Shown here piece after piece: positions 1 to 8,273 of a stretch of 64,000 bases of DNA. The notes beneath the pieces are model-generated. The model was given only the letters and a program-made list of their open reading frames with translations. It was not told the DNA's origin and ran no database searches. The translations under genes were made by a program, and so were the position numbers. Within the stretch, counting starts at the first letter, position 1. Every line of letters starts with the position of its first letter. Source of the DNA: Anaeromyxobacter dehalogenans 2CP-1 (GTDB taxonomy: Bacteria; Myxococcota; Myxococcia; Myxococcales; Anaeromyxobacteraceae); contig NC_011891.1 of NCBI RefSeq assembly GCF_000022145.1, positions 4,136,501 through 4,200,500 on the forward strand, written 5' to 3'.

Positions 1-212
1 ATGGCGGCGTCCACGCCGCGGAACGCGCCCTCGGCCGGCGCCGCCACCGGCAGCTCGGCCCCGGCGTGCTCGAGGCGTGTGCCGGCGGAGCGCGCCGACG
101 CGAGCAGCGTCAGGCGCGAGAGCGGCAGGCTGGACTCGCCCAGCGCGTCGAGCACCGCGCGGCCGACCAGGCCGGTGGCGCCGACGAGGGCGACGGAGAT
201 GGGCTTCGACAT
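1..212 (-). CDS. asd: Aspartate-semialdehyde dehydrogenase, N-terminal part
   Basis: The N-terminal 70 residues of an NAD(P)-binding dehydrogenase; the gene runs off the left edge. The start MSKPISVALVGATGLVGRAV shows the dinucleotide-binding GATGLVG loop right after the first beta strand, as in aspartate-semialdehyde dehydrogenases, which reduce aspartyl phosphate on the way to lysine, threonine and methionine. The start is backed by GGAGG 9 nt upstream on the minus strand. The related USG-1 branch cannot be excluded because the catalytic Cys region is outside the window. lysC, the preceding enzyme of the pathway, lies separately at about 11-12.1 kb. Confidence 0.8.
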   Translation of the reverse strand, partial: MSKPISVALVGATGLVGRAVLDALGESSLPLSRLTLLASARSAGTRLEHAGAELPVAAPAEGAFRGVDAA

Positions 213-277
213 GACGGCGTTCCTCCGGGAGGCAGGGGGGCGGAACCTAGCGGCCCGCCGCGGCGGCGGCAAGCGCG

Positions 278-1174
278 CTACCGCGCGAGCAGATCCGCGA
301 GCGCGGCGTCCAGGTCCGGGAAGCGGAACCGGTAGCCGAGCTCGAGCGCGCGGCGCGGCACCACCCGCTGGCTCGCCAGGACCACCTCGGCCATCTCGCC
401 CACCGCGAGCCGGATGGCGAGCTCGGGCGTGCGCAGGAGCGCAGGCCGGTGCAGGACGCGCCCGACCGCCTGCGCCAGGTCGCGGTTCCGCGCCGGCGCG
501 GGCGCGGCGGCGTTGAGCGGGCCGGCGGCGCGCGCGTCCTCGAGCGCGAGGAGCGCGAGGCCGACCTCGTCGTCGAGGTGGATCCAGGGCTGCCAGAAGT
601 CGCCGCGCCCGAGCGGCCCGCCCGCGAGCAGCCGGAACGGCTGCACCAGCCGCGGCAGCGCCCCGCCCTCGCGCGCGAGCACGATGCCGGTGCGCAGCCA
701 GACGACCCGCGCGCGCGCCTCGGCCGGCCGCGCCGCCGCCTCCCAGGCCTGGCTGACCTCGGCGAGGAACCCCTCCCCCGGCCCGGCGCCCTCGTCGAGC
801 ACCTGGTCGCCGCGCGCGCCGTAGAAGCCCACCGCGCTCCCCGACACGAGCACCCGCGGCCCGCCCGCCCGGAACACCGCGGCGATGCGCTCGGTGGAGC
901 GCACCCGGCTGTCGCGGATGCGCCGCTTCTTCGCGGCGGTCCAGCGCCCCTCCACCGGCTCGCCGGCGAGGTGCACGCAGGCGTCGCAGCCGGCCAGCAC
1001 CTCCTCCCAGTCGCCCGGCGCCGACGGGTCGCCCTCCACCACCCGCACGGCGGGCGGCAGCCCCGCGCGCGCGGCGGAGCGGGTGAGCGCGGTGACGGCG
1101 TGGCCGCGGGCGAGCAGCGCCGCCGCGACCGGCCGCCCGATGAGCCCGGTGGCGCCGGTGAGGAAGACGTGCAT
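278..1174 (-). CDS. TIGR01777-family NAD-dependent epimerase/dehydratase-like protein
   Basis: A 298-residue short-chain-dehydrogenase-type protein of the TIGR01777 (YfcH/SDR39U1) family. It starts MHVFLTGATGLIGRPVA with the nucleotide-binding GATGLIG motif. It has the family hallmarks GEPVEGRWTAAKKRRIRDSR near residues 70-90, SGSAVGFYG near 110, and a C-terminal DUF1731-like part with RVVPRRALELGYRFRFPD. The substrate is unknown for the family. The ATG at 1174 was chosen because it places the Rossmann strand at the N-terminus; the frame stays open further upstream, but that stretch is low-complexity Arg/Ala and not coding-like. It lies downstream of asd on the same strand with a gap of about 65 bp. 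Confidence 0.85.
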   Translation of the reverse strand: MHVFLTGATGLIGRPVAAALLARGHAVTALTRSAARAGLPPAVRVVEGDPSAPGDWEEVLAGCDACVHLAGEPVEGRWTAAKKRRIRDSRVRSTERIAAVFRAGGPRVLVSGSAVGFYGARGDQVLDEGAGPGEGFLAEVSQAWEAAARPAEARARVVWLRTGIVLAREGGALPRLVQPFRLLAGGPLGRGDFWQPWIHLDDEVGLALLALEDARAAGPLNAAAPAPARNRDLAQAVGRVLHRPALLRTPELAIRLAVGEMAEVVLASQRVVPRRALELGYRFRFPDLDAALADLLAR

Positions 1175-1290
1175 GCGGGGATTGTAGACGGCGGCGCGGG
1201 CGCGTGGCCCGCCGCCAGGCGGGGGGGCCCGCGCGGCAGGGCCGGGCGCCGCGAAGCTCCGCTTATGTGGCGGGGCGCAGCCCCGTCCGC

Positions 1291-2748
1291 TCAACTCAGC
1301 AGCTGCGCCGCCACGTTCGCGCCCGGGACGTGCGCCATGAAGTGCACGAGCGCGAGGAGCCCGCCGGCGAGGGCCGCGTAGGCGATCCCCCACGCGGCGA
1401 TCTGCCGCGGCGACATGGGGGCGGCGCGTGCCGCCTTCTCGAGCCGCTCCAGGCCGCGCAGCCACATGGGCTCGGAGGGCGAGCCGAGCGGCGGCCCGAC
1501 CACCGCGCGCAGGTAGCGGAAGTGCTCCGGCCCGAAGCGCGCGCGCTCGGGGAGGAGCCGCAGCGCCCGGCCGCCGGCGCGCGACTGCGCCTCGCCCATC
1601 AGCTCCATCGCGCCGAGCAGCGCCACCAGCCACACCAGCCCGTAGCCGAGCGCGCTCCCGACCGCCACCGCGCCGCCCAGGCCGAGCACGGTGAGCGCGA
1701 GGCCGAGCGAGGACGAGAACGAGTACGCGAGCGCCTGCATGAGCCGGCCGCCATCGAGCGGCGACACCGGGATGAGGTTGAACAGGTTGATGATCGCCCA
1801 CCAGGACGCGACCGCGGCGAAGATGGGCTGGCCCGTCCACAGCCACAGCCCCGCCGGCACCAGCGCGAACACGGAGCCCCAGATCGGCCCGGAGAGCGCC
1901 ACGTAGGCCTGCTGCCAGCGCGAGGTGAACGCGTCCTCGGTGACCGCCACCGCGCCGAGGAACGGCACGAAGTACATGCCGCGCACCTGCATCCCGGTGC
2001 GGCGCATCGCGTGGACGTGGCCGTACTCGTGCACGAAGAGCTGCAGCAGGAGCGCGAGCGCGAACTTCCAGGAGAAGATGACGCCGTACGCCGCGGCCGA
2101 CGCGGCCGCCCAGCCGAGGTTGGCGGTCTTGAGCGCCTTCAGCACCGTGCCGCCCAGCTTCGCGAGGACCCCCAGGAACCCGACGCTGGCGCGGCGGTCG
2201 CCGGGGCGCGCCGGCGCCGCGGCCGCGCCGGGCTCGGTCACGGGCTGCGGCGGCGGCGCGAGCAGGCTCGCGGGCAAGGCGAACCAGGCCGGCGCCCGCT
2301 GGACCACGAGCGCGAGCAGCAGCGCCGCGTCGCGGAGGTCGGTCACCTCCACGTCGTCGCCGTCGAGGCCGCGCACCGGCGCGCAGGGCGGCGCGCCGGC
2401 CAGATCGGCGAACGCGAACGAGCGGCCGCGCGCGTCGGCCAGGATGGCGTAGCGCTGCGGCGGGCCGACCGGGCGCGGGCTCTGCCCGAAGCCGACGCGC
2501 ACGTCCGACCAGCGGGCGTCGAGGCCGTCCTCGCGGCCGAGCACGCGCAGGCCCTCCTCGCTCGCCACCGCGCGCAGGCCGGTGACCTGGCGCACGCCGA
2601 GCGCGACCGCGGCGGCGGCGCCGCCGAACAGCGCCGCGAGCACGGGCGGGATGCCGGCGAGCAGGCCGACGAGCGCGCCGCCCACCGCGCCCAGCAGGAG
2701 GGACGGGAGCACGGCGCGTGCGGCGGGACGGAAGACGGCGGGTTCCAT
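1291..2748 (-). CDS. M50-family (site-2-protease-like) membrane metalloprotease
   Basis: A 485-residue multi-pass membrane protein with the zinc-protease motif HEYGH near residue 250 and the second metal-ligand motif NLIPVSPLDGG near residue 350, as in M50 intramembrane proteases. The N-terminal 180 residues hold two predicted membrane segments and a soluble PH-like stretch, the protease core lies in the middle, and a further membrane helix sits near the C-terminus. No PDZ domain is visible, unlike rseP at 3.6-5.2 kb. The ATG at 2748 is used; an in-frame GTG 9 nt upstream is possible. The substrate is unknown. It is separated from tsaB by 35 bp on the same strand and may be cotranscribed. Confidence 0.8.
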   Translation of the reverse strand: MEPAVFRPAARAVLPSLLLGAVGGALVGLLAGIPPVLAALFGGAAAAVALGVRQVTGLRAVASEEGLRVLGREDGLDARWSDVRVGFGQSPRPVGPPQRYAILADARGRSFAFADLAGAPPCAPVRGLDGDDVEVTDLRDAALLLALVVQRAPAWFALPASLLAPPPQPVTEPGAAAAPARPGDRRASVGFLGVLAKLGGTVLKALKTANLGWAAASAAAYGVIFSWKFALALLLQLFVHEYGHVHAMRRTGMQVRGMYFVPFLGAVAVTEDAFTSRWQQAYVALSGPIWGSVFALVPAGLWLWTGQPIFAAVASWWAIINLFNLIPVSPLDGGRLMQALAYSFSSSLGLALTVLGLGGAVAVGSALGYGLVWLVALLGAMELMGEAQSRAGGRALRLLPERARFGPEHFRYLRAVVGPPLGSPSEPMWLRGLERLEKAARAAPMSPRQIAAWGIAYAALAGGLLALVHFMAHVPGANVAAQLLS

Positions 2749-2783
2749 GGCGATCACCGGGGGCCGGGGGGGACGCAGGCCGC

Positions 2784-3554
2784 TCAAGGCCGCTGCGCGC
2801 CCGGCCCGAGGCCGTGGGGAAACTTGAGCTCCGCCTCGCTGGCGCGGACGTAGTGCGGCTCGAGCGCGAACAGCGCCTGCGCGTCGTACGGGCGGGAGCG
2901 GAGCGCGGGGGCGGCGAGCGCCGCGACGGCGCCCGCGGGCGGGGCGACCGGGGCGCCGGCGAGGCGGGCCAGGCGGCCCTCCAGCATCTCCGCGTACGCG
3001 GCGAGCCCCTCGCCGAGCGCGAGCGCGTCCGCGCCGCCGGGCAGCGTCGCGAGCCGCTCGAGGAGCGCGCCGGGGGCGAGCGCGGCGTCCGGCGCCACCG
3101 CCTCCACCGCGCCGCCCGCGACCCGGTAGAAGCCGGCGTAAACCTCGCCCTTCTTCGCGTCGAGCAGCGGCACGAGCAGCGCGCCGTCCGGCGCCGCGGG
3201 GGCCGCGCCGAGCGCGAGCGCCGCGAGGCTGGACGCGCCGGCGATGGGCCGCCGGCTCGCGTAGGCGAGCCCCTTCCACGTGGCGAGGCCGATGCGCAGG
3301 CCGGTGAACGAGCCGGGGCCGATGCCGATCGCGTAGCCCTCGACGTCGGGCAGCGTCAGCCCCTCGGCGGTGAGCAGGTCGGTGAGCGCCGAGGGGAGCC
3401 GCGCGCCGTGGCCGCCGGTCCGGCCCGGCGCGGGCTTCGTCGCGGCGTGCTCGGTGCGCTCGCAGCGGACGCGCACCGGCCCGCCGGCCGGGTCGAGGTC
3501 GACGAGGGCGCAGGACAGCGTGAGGGTGGCGGTGTCGAGGGCGGCGACGAGCAC
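2784..3554 (-). CDS. tsaB: tRNA threonylcarbamoyladenosine biosynthesis protein TsaB
   Basis: A 256-residue ASKHA-fold protein of the TsaB/YeaZ family, a partner of TsaD in making t6A37 of ANN-decoding tRNAs. It starts with GTG and the family N-terminus LVAALDTATLTLSCAL. It has IGIGPGSFTGLRIGLATWKGLA near residue 90, the TsaB signature. It is a little longer than typical TsaB (about 230 residues) owing to an Ala/Pro-rich C-terminal half. It lies 9 bp downstream of rseP and is probably in the same transcript. Confidence 0.93.
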   Translation of the reverse strand: MLVAALDTATLTLSCALVDLDPAGGPVRVRCERTEHAATKPAPGRTGGHGARLPSALTDLLTAEGLTLPDVEGYAIGIGPGSFTGLRIGLATWKGLAYASRRPIAGASSLAALALGAAPAAPDGALLVPLLDAKKGEVYAGFYRVAGGAVEAVAPDAALAPGALLERLATLPGGADALALGEGLAAYAEMLEGRLARLAGAPVAPPAGAVAALAAPALRSRPYDAQALFALEPHYVRASEAELKFPHGLGPGAQRP

Positions 3555-3563
3555 GGGCCGGTT

Positions 3564-5249
3564 CTACTCCATCGGCCGCATGAGGCGCACGATGTCGTTC
3601 TTGAACACGAACAGCATGAGCGTGAACAGCAGCACGATGCCGACGATGTTCGCGAGCTCGCGCGTCCGCACCGAGAGCGGCCGCCGGGTGACGCCCTCCA
3701 GCGCCGCCTGCGCGATGTGGCCGCCGTCGAGCACCGGGATGGGCAGCAGGTTCATCAGGCCGAGGTTCACGCTGATGAGCGCCATCTTGAACAGGAACGA
3801 GCCCCAGCCCTCCTCCGCCGCCTCCGAGGCGATGGAGAACAGCATGATGGGCCCGCCCACCGTCTTGAAGCTGATGTCGCCGGTGACGATGCGGACGATG
3901 CCGAGCACGGTGAGCCGCACCACCTCGTGGAGCTGCCGCCAGGCGAGCTGGAACGCCTCCACCGCGCCGCGCGCGAGCGGCACCTGCTCCGCCAGCAGCG
4001 CCAGCGGATCGACCGCGTCGCGCTGGTCCGGCTGGAAGCCCAGCACCAGGCGCTGCGCCGGCTCGCCGGTGATCTCGTCACGGTAGGTCTCGTTCGCCGG
4101 CACGAGCGCCACCGTGCGGCCGTCGGCGAGCCCGAGCTGCACCGGGGTCCCGGCCTTCAGGAAGTCGCGCCCGAACGCGTTCAGGTCCCGCAGGAACGAG
4201 CGGACCGGCTTGCCGTTCACCGAGGCGATGGCGTCGCCGCGGCGCAGCCCCGCCTTCTCGGCCGGGCTGCCCGGGACCACGGTGGCGATGAACGTGGACA
4301 CCGCCGGGTCCGCCACCGCGAACGTGCGCTCGCCGGCGGCGCAGGTGGGCACCTGCGGGAGCGAGACCGCGCGGTGGTCGGCGAGCGCGACGCCCGGGAG
4401 CGTCCGCGGCGACTCCCGCACCACCTCGAGGTCGAGCGGGCCGCAGCGCGCCGCGGCCACCGCGTGCTCGAGGTCGCCCGCGTGGCGCACCGCCTTCCCG
4501 CCGGCGGCGATCACGAGGTCGAACGGCTCGAGCGGGCCGGCGAGGCCGGGCCGCACCGGGGCCACCACCGCGCTCGGATACGTCGGCGTCACGCCGATCA
4601 CGCCGCGCCGCGTGGACTCGATGGGGTTCGACTCCTGCTCGCTCGCCGGGGTGATGGTGAGCGCCCGCTGCGCGCCGTCCCGCTCGATCCGGAAGGTGAG
4701 CGGCTCGCCGGGGTGCGGCGACACGAGGTCGCGCAGGTCGGAGAAGTAGCGCACCGGGTCGGCGGCCTGGCCGGGCGCGGCCACGCTCAGGATGCGATCG
4801 CCGGGCTGCATGCCGGCCTCCGCGGCCGGGGTCCCGGGCGCGACGGTGCCGACCACCGGGCCGGGGGCCGGCTCCCCGTTCTGGGCGAGCGCCAGCGCGA
4901 CGTAGATGACGCCGGGGAAGATCAGGTTCGCGGCCGGACCGGCCACCGCGATGAGCAGGCGCTTCCAGGGCCGCTGCTCGAGGAAGCCGCGGCCGGCGTC
5001 CTCCGGGGCCACCGCCTCGGAGGGATCGTCGCCGGCCATCTTCACGTAGCCGCCGAGCGGCAGCAGCGCGATCCGGTACTCGGTCTCGCCGCGCTGGACC
5101 CCGAACAGGCGGGGCCCGAAGCCGATCGAGAAGCGGACGACCTTCACGCCCATGAGCTTCGCGACCACGAAGTGGCCGAGCTCGTGGACGAAGATGAGCC
5201 CCCCGAGGAGGAGGACGATGGAACCGATCTTCAGGAGGAGGTCCGGCAT
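3564..5249 (-). CDS. rseP: RIP metalloprotease RseP (site-2 protease, PDZ)
   Basis: A 561-residue intramembrane zinc protease. The first membrane segment holds HELGH (residues 22-26) and the C-terminal segment has NLLPIPVLDGGH, which supplies the third metal ligand. Two PDZ domains lie between: the first has GTPAAEAGMQPGDRILSV near 135-155, the second has GSPAEKAGLRRGDAIASVNG near 330-350. The protein is about 110 residues longer than E. coli RseP because the inter-PDZ region is extended. The family cleaves anti-sigma factors and leftover signal peptides in the inner membrane. It sits in the common order dxr-rseP-tsaB, 85 bp downstream of dxr. Confidence 0.95.
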   Translation of the reverse strand: MPDLLLKIGSIVLLLGGLIFVHELGHFVVAKLMGVKVVRFSIGFGPRLFGVQRGETEYRIALLPLGGYVKMAGDDPSEAVAPEDAGRGFLEQRPWKRLLIAVAGPAANLIFPGVIYVALALAQNGEPAPGPVVGTVAPGTPAAEAGMQPGDRILSVAAPGQAADPVRYFSDLRDLVSPHPGEPLTFRIERDGAQRALTITPASEQESNPIESTRRGVIGVTPTYPSAVVAPVRPGLAGPLEPFDLVIAAGGKAVRHAGDLEHAVAAARCGPLDLEVVRESPRTLPGVALADHRAVSLPQVPTCAAGERTFAVADPAVSTFIATVVPGSPAEKAGLRRGDAIASVNGKPVRSFLRDLNAFGRDFLKAGTPVQLGLADGRTVALVPANETYRDEITGEPAQRLVLGFQPDQRDAVDPLALLAEQVPLARGAVEAFQLAWRQLHEVVRLTVLGIVRIVTGDISFKTVGGPIMLFSIASEAAEEGWGSFLFKMALISVNLGLMNLLPIPVLDGGHIAQAALEGVTRRPLSVRTRELANIVGIVLLFTLMLFVFKNDIVRLMRPME

Positions 5250-5334
5250 TCTTTTTTACTTAGCACCGGGACGCCGGACACGCTCGCCTGCCCGGTCGGC
5301 GGGGGAGGCGGCGGGGCGGATTGCCCCGGGCGCC

Positions 5335-6507
5335 CTATCGGCTCGCCGGAGCGTGCGCGCGCGCACCGACGCGCTTCTCGGCCTCGCGCCGGCCGTGCTC
5401 GCTCGCGGCGAGCGCCTGCTCCACCGAGCGCACCGGCTCGACCACGTGCGCCTCGAGCACGTCCGCGCAGACCTCGGCGATCTCGGTGAAGCTGCAGCGG
5501 CGCGCCAGGAACGCGGCCACGGCGGCCTCGTCGGCGCCGGAGAGCACCGCCGGCGCGGTGCCGCCCAGCTCGAGCGCGCGGTACGCCAGCGTGTAGGCCG
5601 GGAAGCGCGCCGGATCCGGCGGCTCGAAGGTGAGCTTCCCGAGCCGCCCGAGGTCGAGCGGCGGCAGGTCGAGCGGCATGCGCTCGGGGTGGCCCATCGC
5701 GTAGCTGATCGGCCCGCGCATGTCGGAGATCCCGAGCTGCGCCACGATGGAGCCGTCCACGTACTCGACCATCGAGTGCACCACCGACTCCGGGTGCACG
5801 ACGATGTCGATGCGCTGCTGCTCCACCCCGAACAGCCAGCGCGCCTCGATGACCTCGAGCCCCTTGTTCATCAGGGTGGCCGAGTCGATGGTGATCTTGT
5901 CGCCCATCGACCAGTTCGGATGCTTGAGGGCGCGCTCGGGCGTGACCGTGGCGAGCTCCGCCTCGGGCGTGCAGCGCAGCGGCCCACCGGACGCGGTGAG
6001 GATGAGGCGCCGCACCTCGCCGCGGTTGTGGCCGACGAGCGACTGGTGGATGGCGCTGTGCTCGGAGTCGACCGGCAGGATGGCGACGCCCTTCGCGGCG
6101 GCGCGGGCCATGAGCAGCTCGCCCGCGAGCACCATCGACTCCTTGTTCGCGAGCCCCACCGGCTTGCCCGCCTCGATGGCCGCCGCGGTGGAGCGCAGCC
6201 CGGCGCCTCCCGAGATGGCCGCGAGCACGAACGCGGCGTCGGGGTGGCTCGCGACCGCCACCGCGCCCGCGTCGCCGGAGAGCACCTCGGTGCCGGGGGG
6301 CGCCTCGGCGCGGACCGCGCGGGCGGCCGCCTCGTCGCACACCGAGACCACCCGCGGGCGGAAGCGGCGGATCTGCTCGAGCAGGCGCGGCGCGTTGCGG
6401 CCGGCGGCGAGGCCCACCACCTCGAAGCGGTCGGGGAAGCGCCCCACCACGTCGAGTGCCTGGACGCCGATGGAGCCGGTGGACCCGAGGATGGCGACGC
6501 GCTTCAC
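5335..6507 (-). CDS. dxr: 1-deoxy-D-xylulose 5-phosphate reductoisomerase
   Basis: A 390-residue enzyme of the MEP isoprenoid pathway that converts DXP to 2-C-methyl-D-erythritol 4-phosphate with NADPH. The N-terminal VAILGSTGSIG is the NADPH loop. The family metal and substrate motifs VDSEHSA and TASGGP are present, and the C-terminal helical domain is complete. The start is GTG at 6507. Its neighbours cdsA and uppS upstream are the usual partners; UppS consumes the isoprenoid precursors made here. Confidence 0.96.
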   Translation of the reverse strand: MKRVAILGSTGSIGVQALDVVGRFPDRFEVVGLAAGRNAPRLLEQIRRFRPRVVSVCDEAAARAVRAEAPPGTEVLSGDAGAVAVASHPDAAFVLAAISGGAGLRSTAAAIEAGKPVGLANKESMVLAGELLMARAAAKGVAILPVDSEHSAIHQSLVGHNRGEVRRLILTASGGPLRCTPEAELATVTPERALKHPNWSMGDKITIDSATLMNKGLEVIEARWLFGVEQQRIDIVVHPESVVHSMVEYVDGSIVAQLGISDMRGPISYAMGHPERMPLDLPPLDLGRLGKLTFEPPDPARFPAYTLAYRALELGGTAPAVLSGADEAAVAAFLARRCSFTEIAEVCADVLEAHVVEPVRSVEQALAASEHGRREAEKRVGARAHAPASR

Positions 6508-6559
6508 GGGCTCCTCTCTACCACGCCGGCCGGCCCCGCGCCGCCGCGGGCGGGGGGCG

Positions 6560-7405
6560 CTACCCGGACTGAAGGACGTGCGCGACCGCGTACACCCAGG
6601 GAGACACGAACAGGAGCGCGTCGATGCGGTCGAGCAGTCCGCCGTGGCCCGGGATGATCTTGCCCGAGTCCTTCACCCCCGCGGCGCGCTTCACCATCGA
6701 CTCGGCCAGATCCCCGAGCGGCCCGAGCACCGCGCCCCCCACGCCGATGAGGATCGCGTGGGCCACCGACAGGTCCGCGGCGAGCGCGGGCAGGAGCGCC
6801 CGGGTGACGAGCGCCCCGACGATCGAGCCCACCGCGCCGCCCGCGAAGCCCTCCCAGGTCTTCTTGGGAGAGATGCGCTCGTACATCTTGTGCTTCCCGA
6901 ACGCGTGGCCGGCGAAGTAGGCGAACGTGTCGTTCCCCCAGGTCACCACGAACGCCAGGATCACCCACTCCACCCCGAAGCGCAGCCGCAGCGCGACCAC
7001 CGAGGCGAGCAGGACGCCGCAGTAGAGCCAGGAGAGCGCGACCGCGGACAGCGAGCGGGGGATCTCCTCGAGCGGCCCCCGCCGGAAGAGGTGGAGCGTG
7101 AACAGCGCGACCGTGGCGCCGGCCAGCGCGAGCCAGGTCCAGCCCGGCATCAGCTCGCCGCCCTCGCCGAACGCGGCCGCGAGCGGGATCGCCCCGCCGA
7201 CCGCGATGCCGAACGCCTCGGCGAGGCCCAGCCCCGCGAACATGAGGATGAGCTCGCTCGACGCCACCGCGCCGGCGGCCGCCGCGAGCAGCGCGAACGG
7301 GAGGCCGCCGAGGATGGTGATCCACACCGCGAGCGGGAACAGCACCACCGCCGACGCGACGCGCAGGCGCAGGTTCTGGCGGTTCTTCGGGTCGAGGGCG
7401 CCCAT
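6560..7405 (-). CDS. cdsA: Phosphatidate cytidylyltransferase
   Basis: A 281-residue polytopic membrane enzyme that makes CDP-diacylglycerol from phosphatidate and CTP. The C-terminal CDP-alcohol signature is present as GDLAESMVKRAAGVKDSGKI, followed by PGHGGLLDRIDALL, the invariant end of the family. About eight hydrophobic segments precede and surround it. It lies 9 bp downstream of uppS, so the two are certainly cotranscribed. Its product feeds PssA, encoded at 31.8 kb. Confidence 0.95.
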   Translation of the reverse strand: MGALDPKNRQNLRLRVASAVVLFPLAVWITILGGLPFALLAAAAGAVASSELILMFAGLGLAEAFGIAVGGAIPLAAAFGEGGELMPGWTWLALAGATVALFTLHLFRRGPLEEIPRSLSAVALSWLYCGVLLASVVALRLRFGVEWVILAFVVTWGNDTFAYFAGHAFGKHKMYERISPKKTWEGFAGGAVGSIVGALVTRALLPALAADLSVAHAILIGVGGAVLGPLGDLAESMVKRAAGVKDSGKIIPGHGGLLDRIDALLFVSPWVYAVAHVLQSG

Positions 7406-7414
7406 CGCGACCGG

Positions 7415-8170
7415 TCACCCGCGCTCGGGGCGCGCGACCTGGGCGCCGGTGAGGCCGAAGCGCCGCTCGCGGGCCTGGAAGCTCGCGATGGCCTCGAGCA
7501 GCGCCGCGTCGCGGAAGTCGGGCCAGAGCACCTCCGAGAAGTAGAGCTCGGCGTAGGCGCACTGCCACAGCAGGAAGTTGGAGATGCGGCGCTCGCCGCT
7601 GGTCCGCACCAGCAGGTCCAGCTCCGGCAGCCCGCGCGTCCACAGCGCGGCCTCGAGGTCGTCGGCGTCCAGCGCCGGGCCGCGCGCGGCGGCGGCGGCG
7701 CGGGCCGCGTGGACGAGCTCCTGCCGCCCGCCGTACGAGAGCGCGAGCGTGAGCACCATCCGATCGTTGCCGGCGGTCTCGGCGCGCGCCGCGTCCAGCC
7801 GCTCGCGCACGAAGCCGGGCAGGCGGTCCAGCTCGCCGATGGCGTTCAGCCGGATGCCGTTCTGCATCATCTCGGCGCGCTCGCTCTCGAGGTAGTCGGC
7901 GAGCAGCTGCATGAGCGCGCCCACCTCCTCGTCCGGCCGCGCCCAGTTCTCGGCGCTGAACGCGTACAGGGTGAGCGCCTCGAGCCCGACCCGGCGCGCG
8001 GTCCGGGTCACCGCCCGGACCGCCTCCGACCCCTCCCGGTGACCGGCCACCCGCGGGAGCCCGCGGGTCTCCGCCCAGCGCCCGTTTCCGTCCATGATGA
8101 TGGCGACGTGGCGCGGCAGGGGGCGTGCGCGCACGCGTGCCTCGAGCTGTTCGACCGTGGGGTCCGCCAT
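7415..8170 (-). CDS. uppS: Isoprenyl transferase (undecaprenyl diphosphate synthase)
   Basis: A 251-residue cis-prenyltransferase. The N-terminal HVAIIMDGNGRWA holds the catalytic Asp and phosphate-binding residues; LTLYAFSAENWARP, ALSYGGRQE and the C-terminal DLLVRTSGERRISNFLLWQ with AYAELYF are all intact. It makes the undecaprenyl carrier for peptidoglycan and surface polysaccharides. It is the first gene of the minus-strand uppS-cdsA-dxr-rseP-tsaB block and is divergent from the kinase at 8274, with about 100 bp between them. Confidence 0.96.
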   Translation of the reverse strand: MADPTVEQLEARVRARPLPRHVAIIMDGNGRWAETRGLPRVAGHREGSEAVRAVTRTARRVGLEALTLYAFSAENWARPDEEVGALMQLLADYLESERAEMMQNGIRLNAIGELDRLPGFVRERLDAARAETAGNDRMVLTLALSYGGRQELVHAARAAAAARGPALDADDLEAALWTRGLPELDLLVRTSGERRISNFLLWQCAYAELYFSEVLWPDFRDAALLEAIASFQARERRFGLTGAQVARPERG

Positions 8171-8237
8171 CGCGCGCGCTTATAGCACGGCGCGGCACAG
8201 GGGCGAGCCCGGACGGGCGGGGGGTCGAGGGCGCGGT

Positions 8238-8273
8238 TTGACCCCTGCGACGCCGGCCCCTTATGCTCGATCG
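8238..8273 (+). promoter_or_regulatory. Predicted promoter of the kinase gene, leaderless arrangement
   Basis: TTGACC at 8238-8243 and TATGCT at 8262-8267 are separated by 18 nt and form a sigma-70-like promoter. Only six bases separate the -10 box from the GTG start at 8274, so transcription would begin at or next to the start codon. No Shine-Dalgarno sequence is seen. This is a sequence-based prediction. Confidence 0.6.

Noticed and set aside
449-1381. Long plus-strand frame opposite the epimerase
   Set aside because: Arg/Ala/Gly low complexity, a mirror of the coding strand in GC-rich DNA. The minus-strand protein has clear motifs.
2718-5489. 923-codon plus-strand frame across tsaB and rseP
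   Set aside because: Compositional shadow of real minus-strand genes; no domain.
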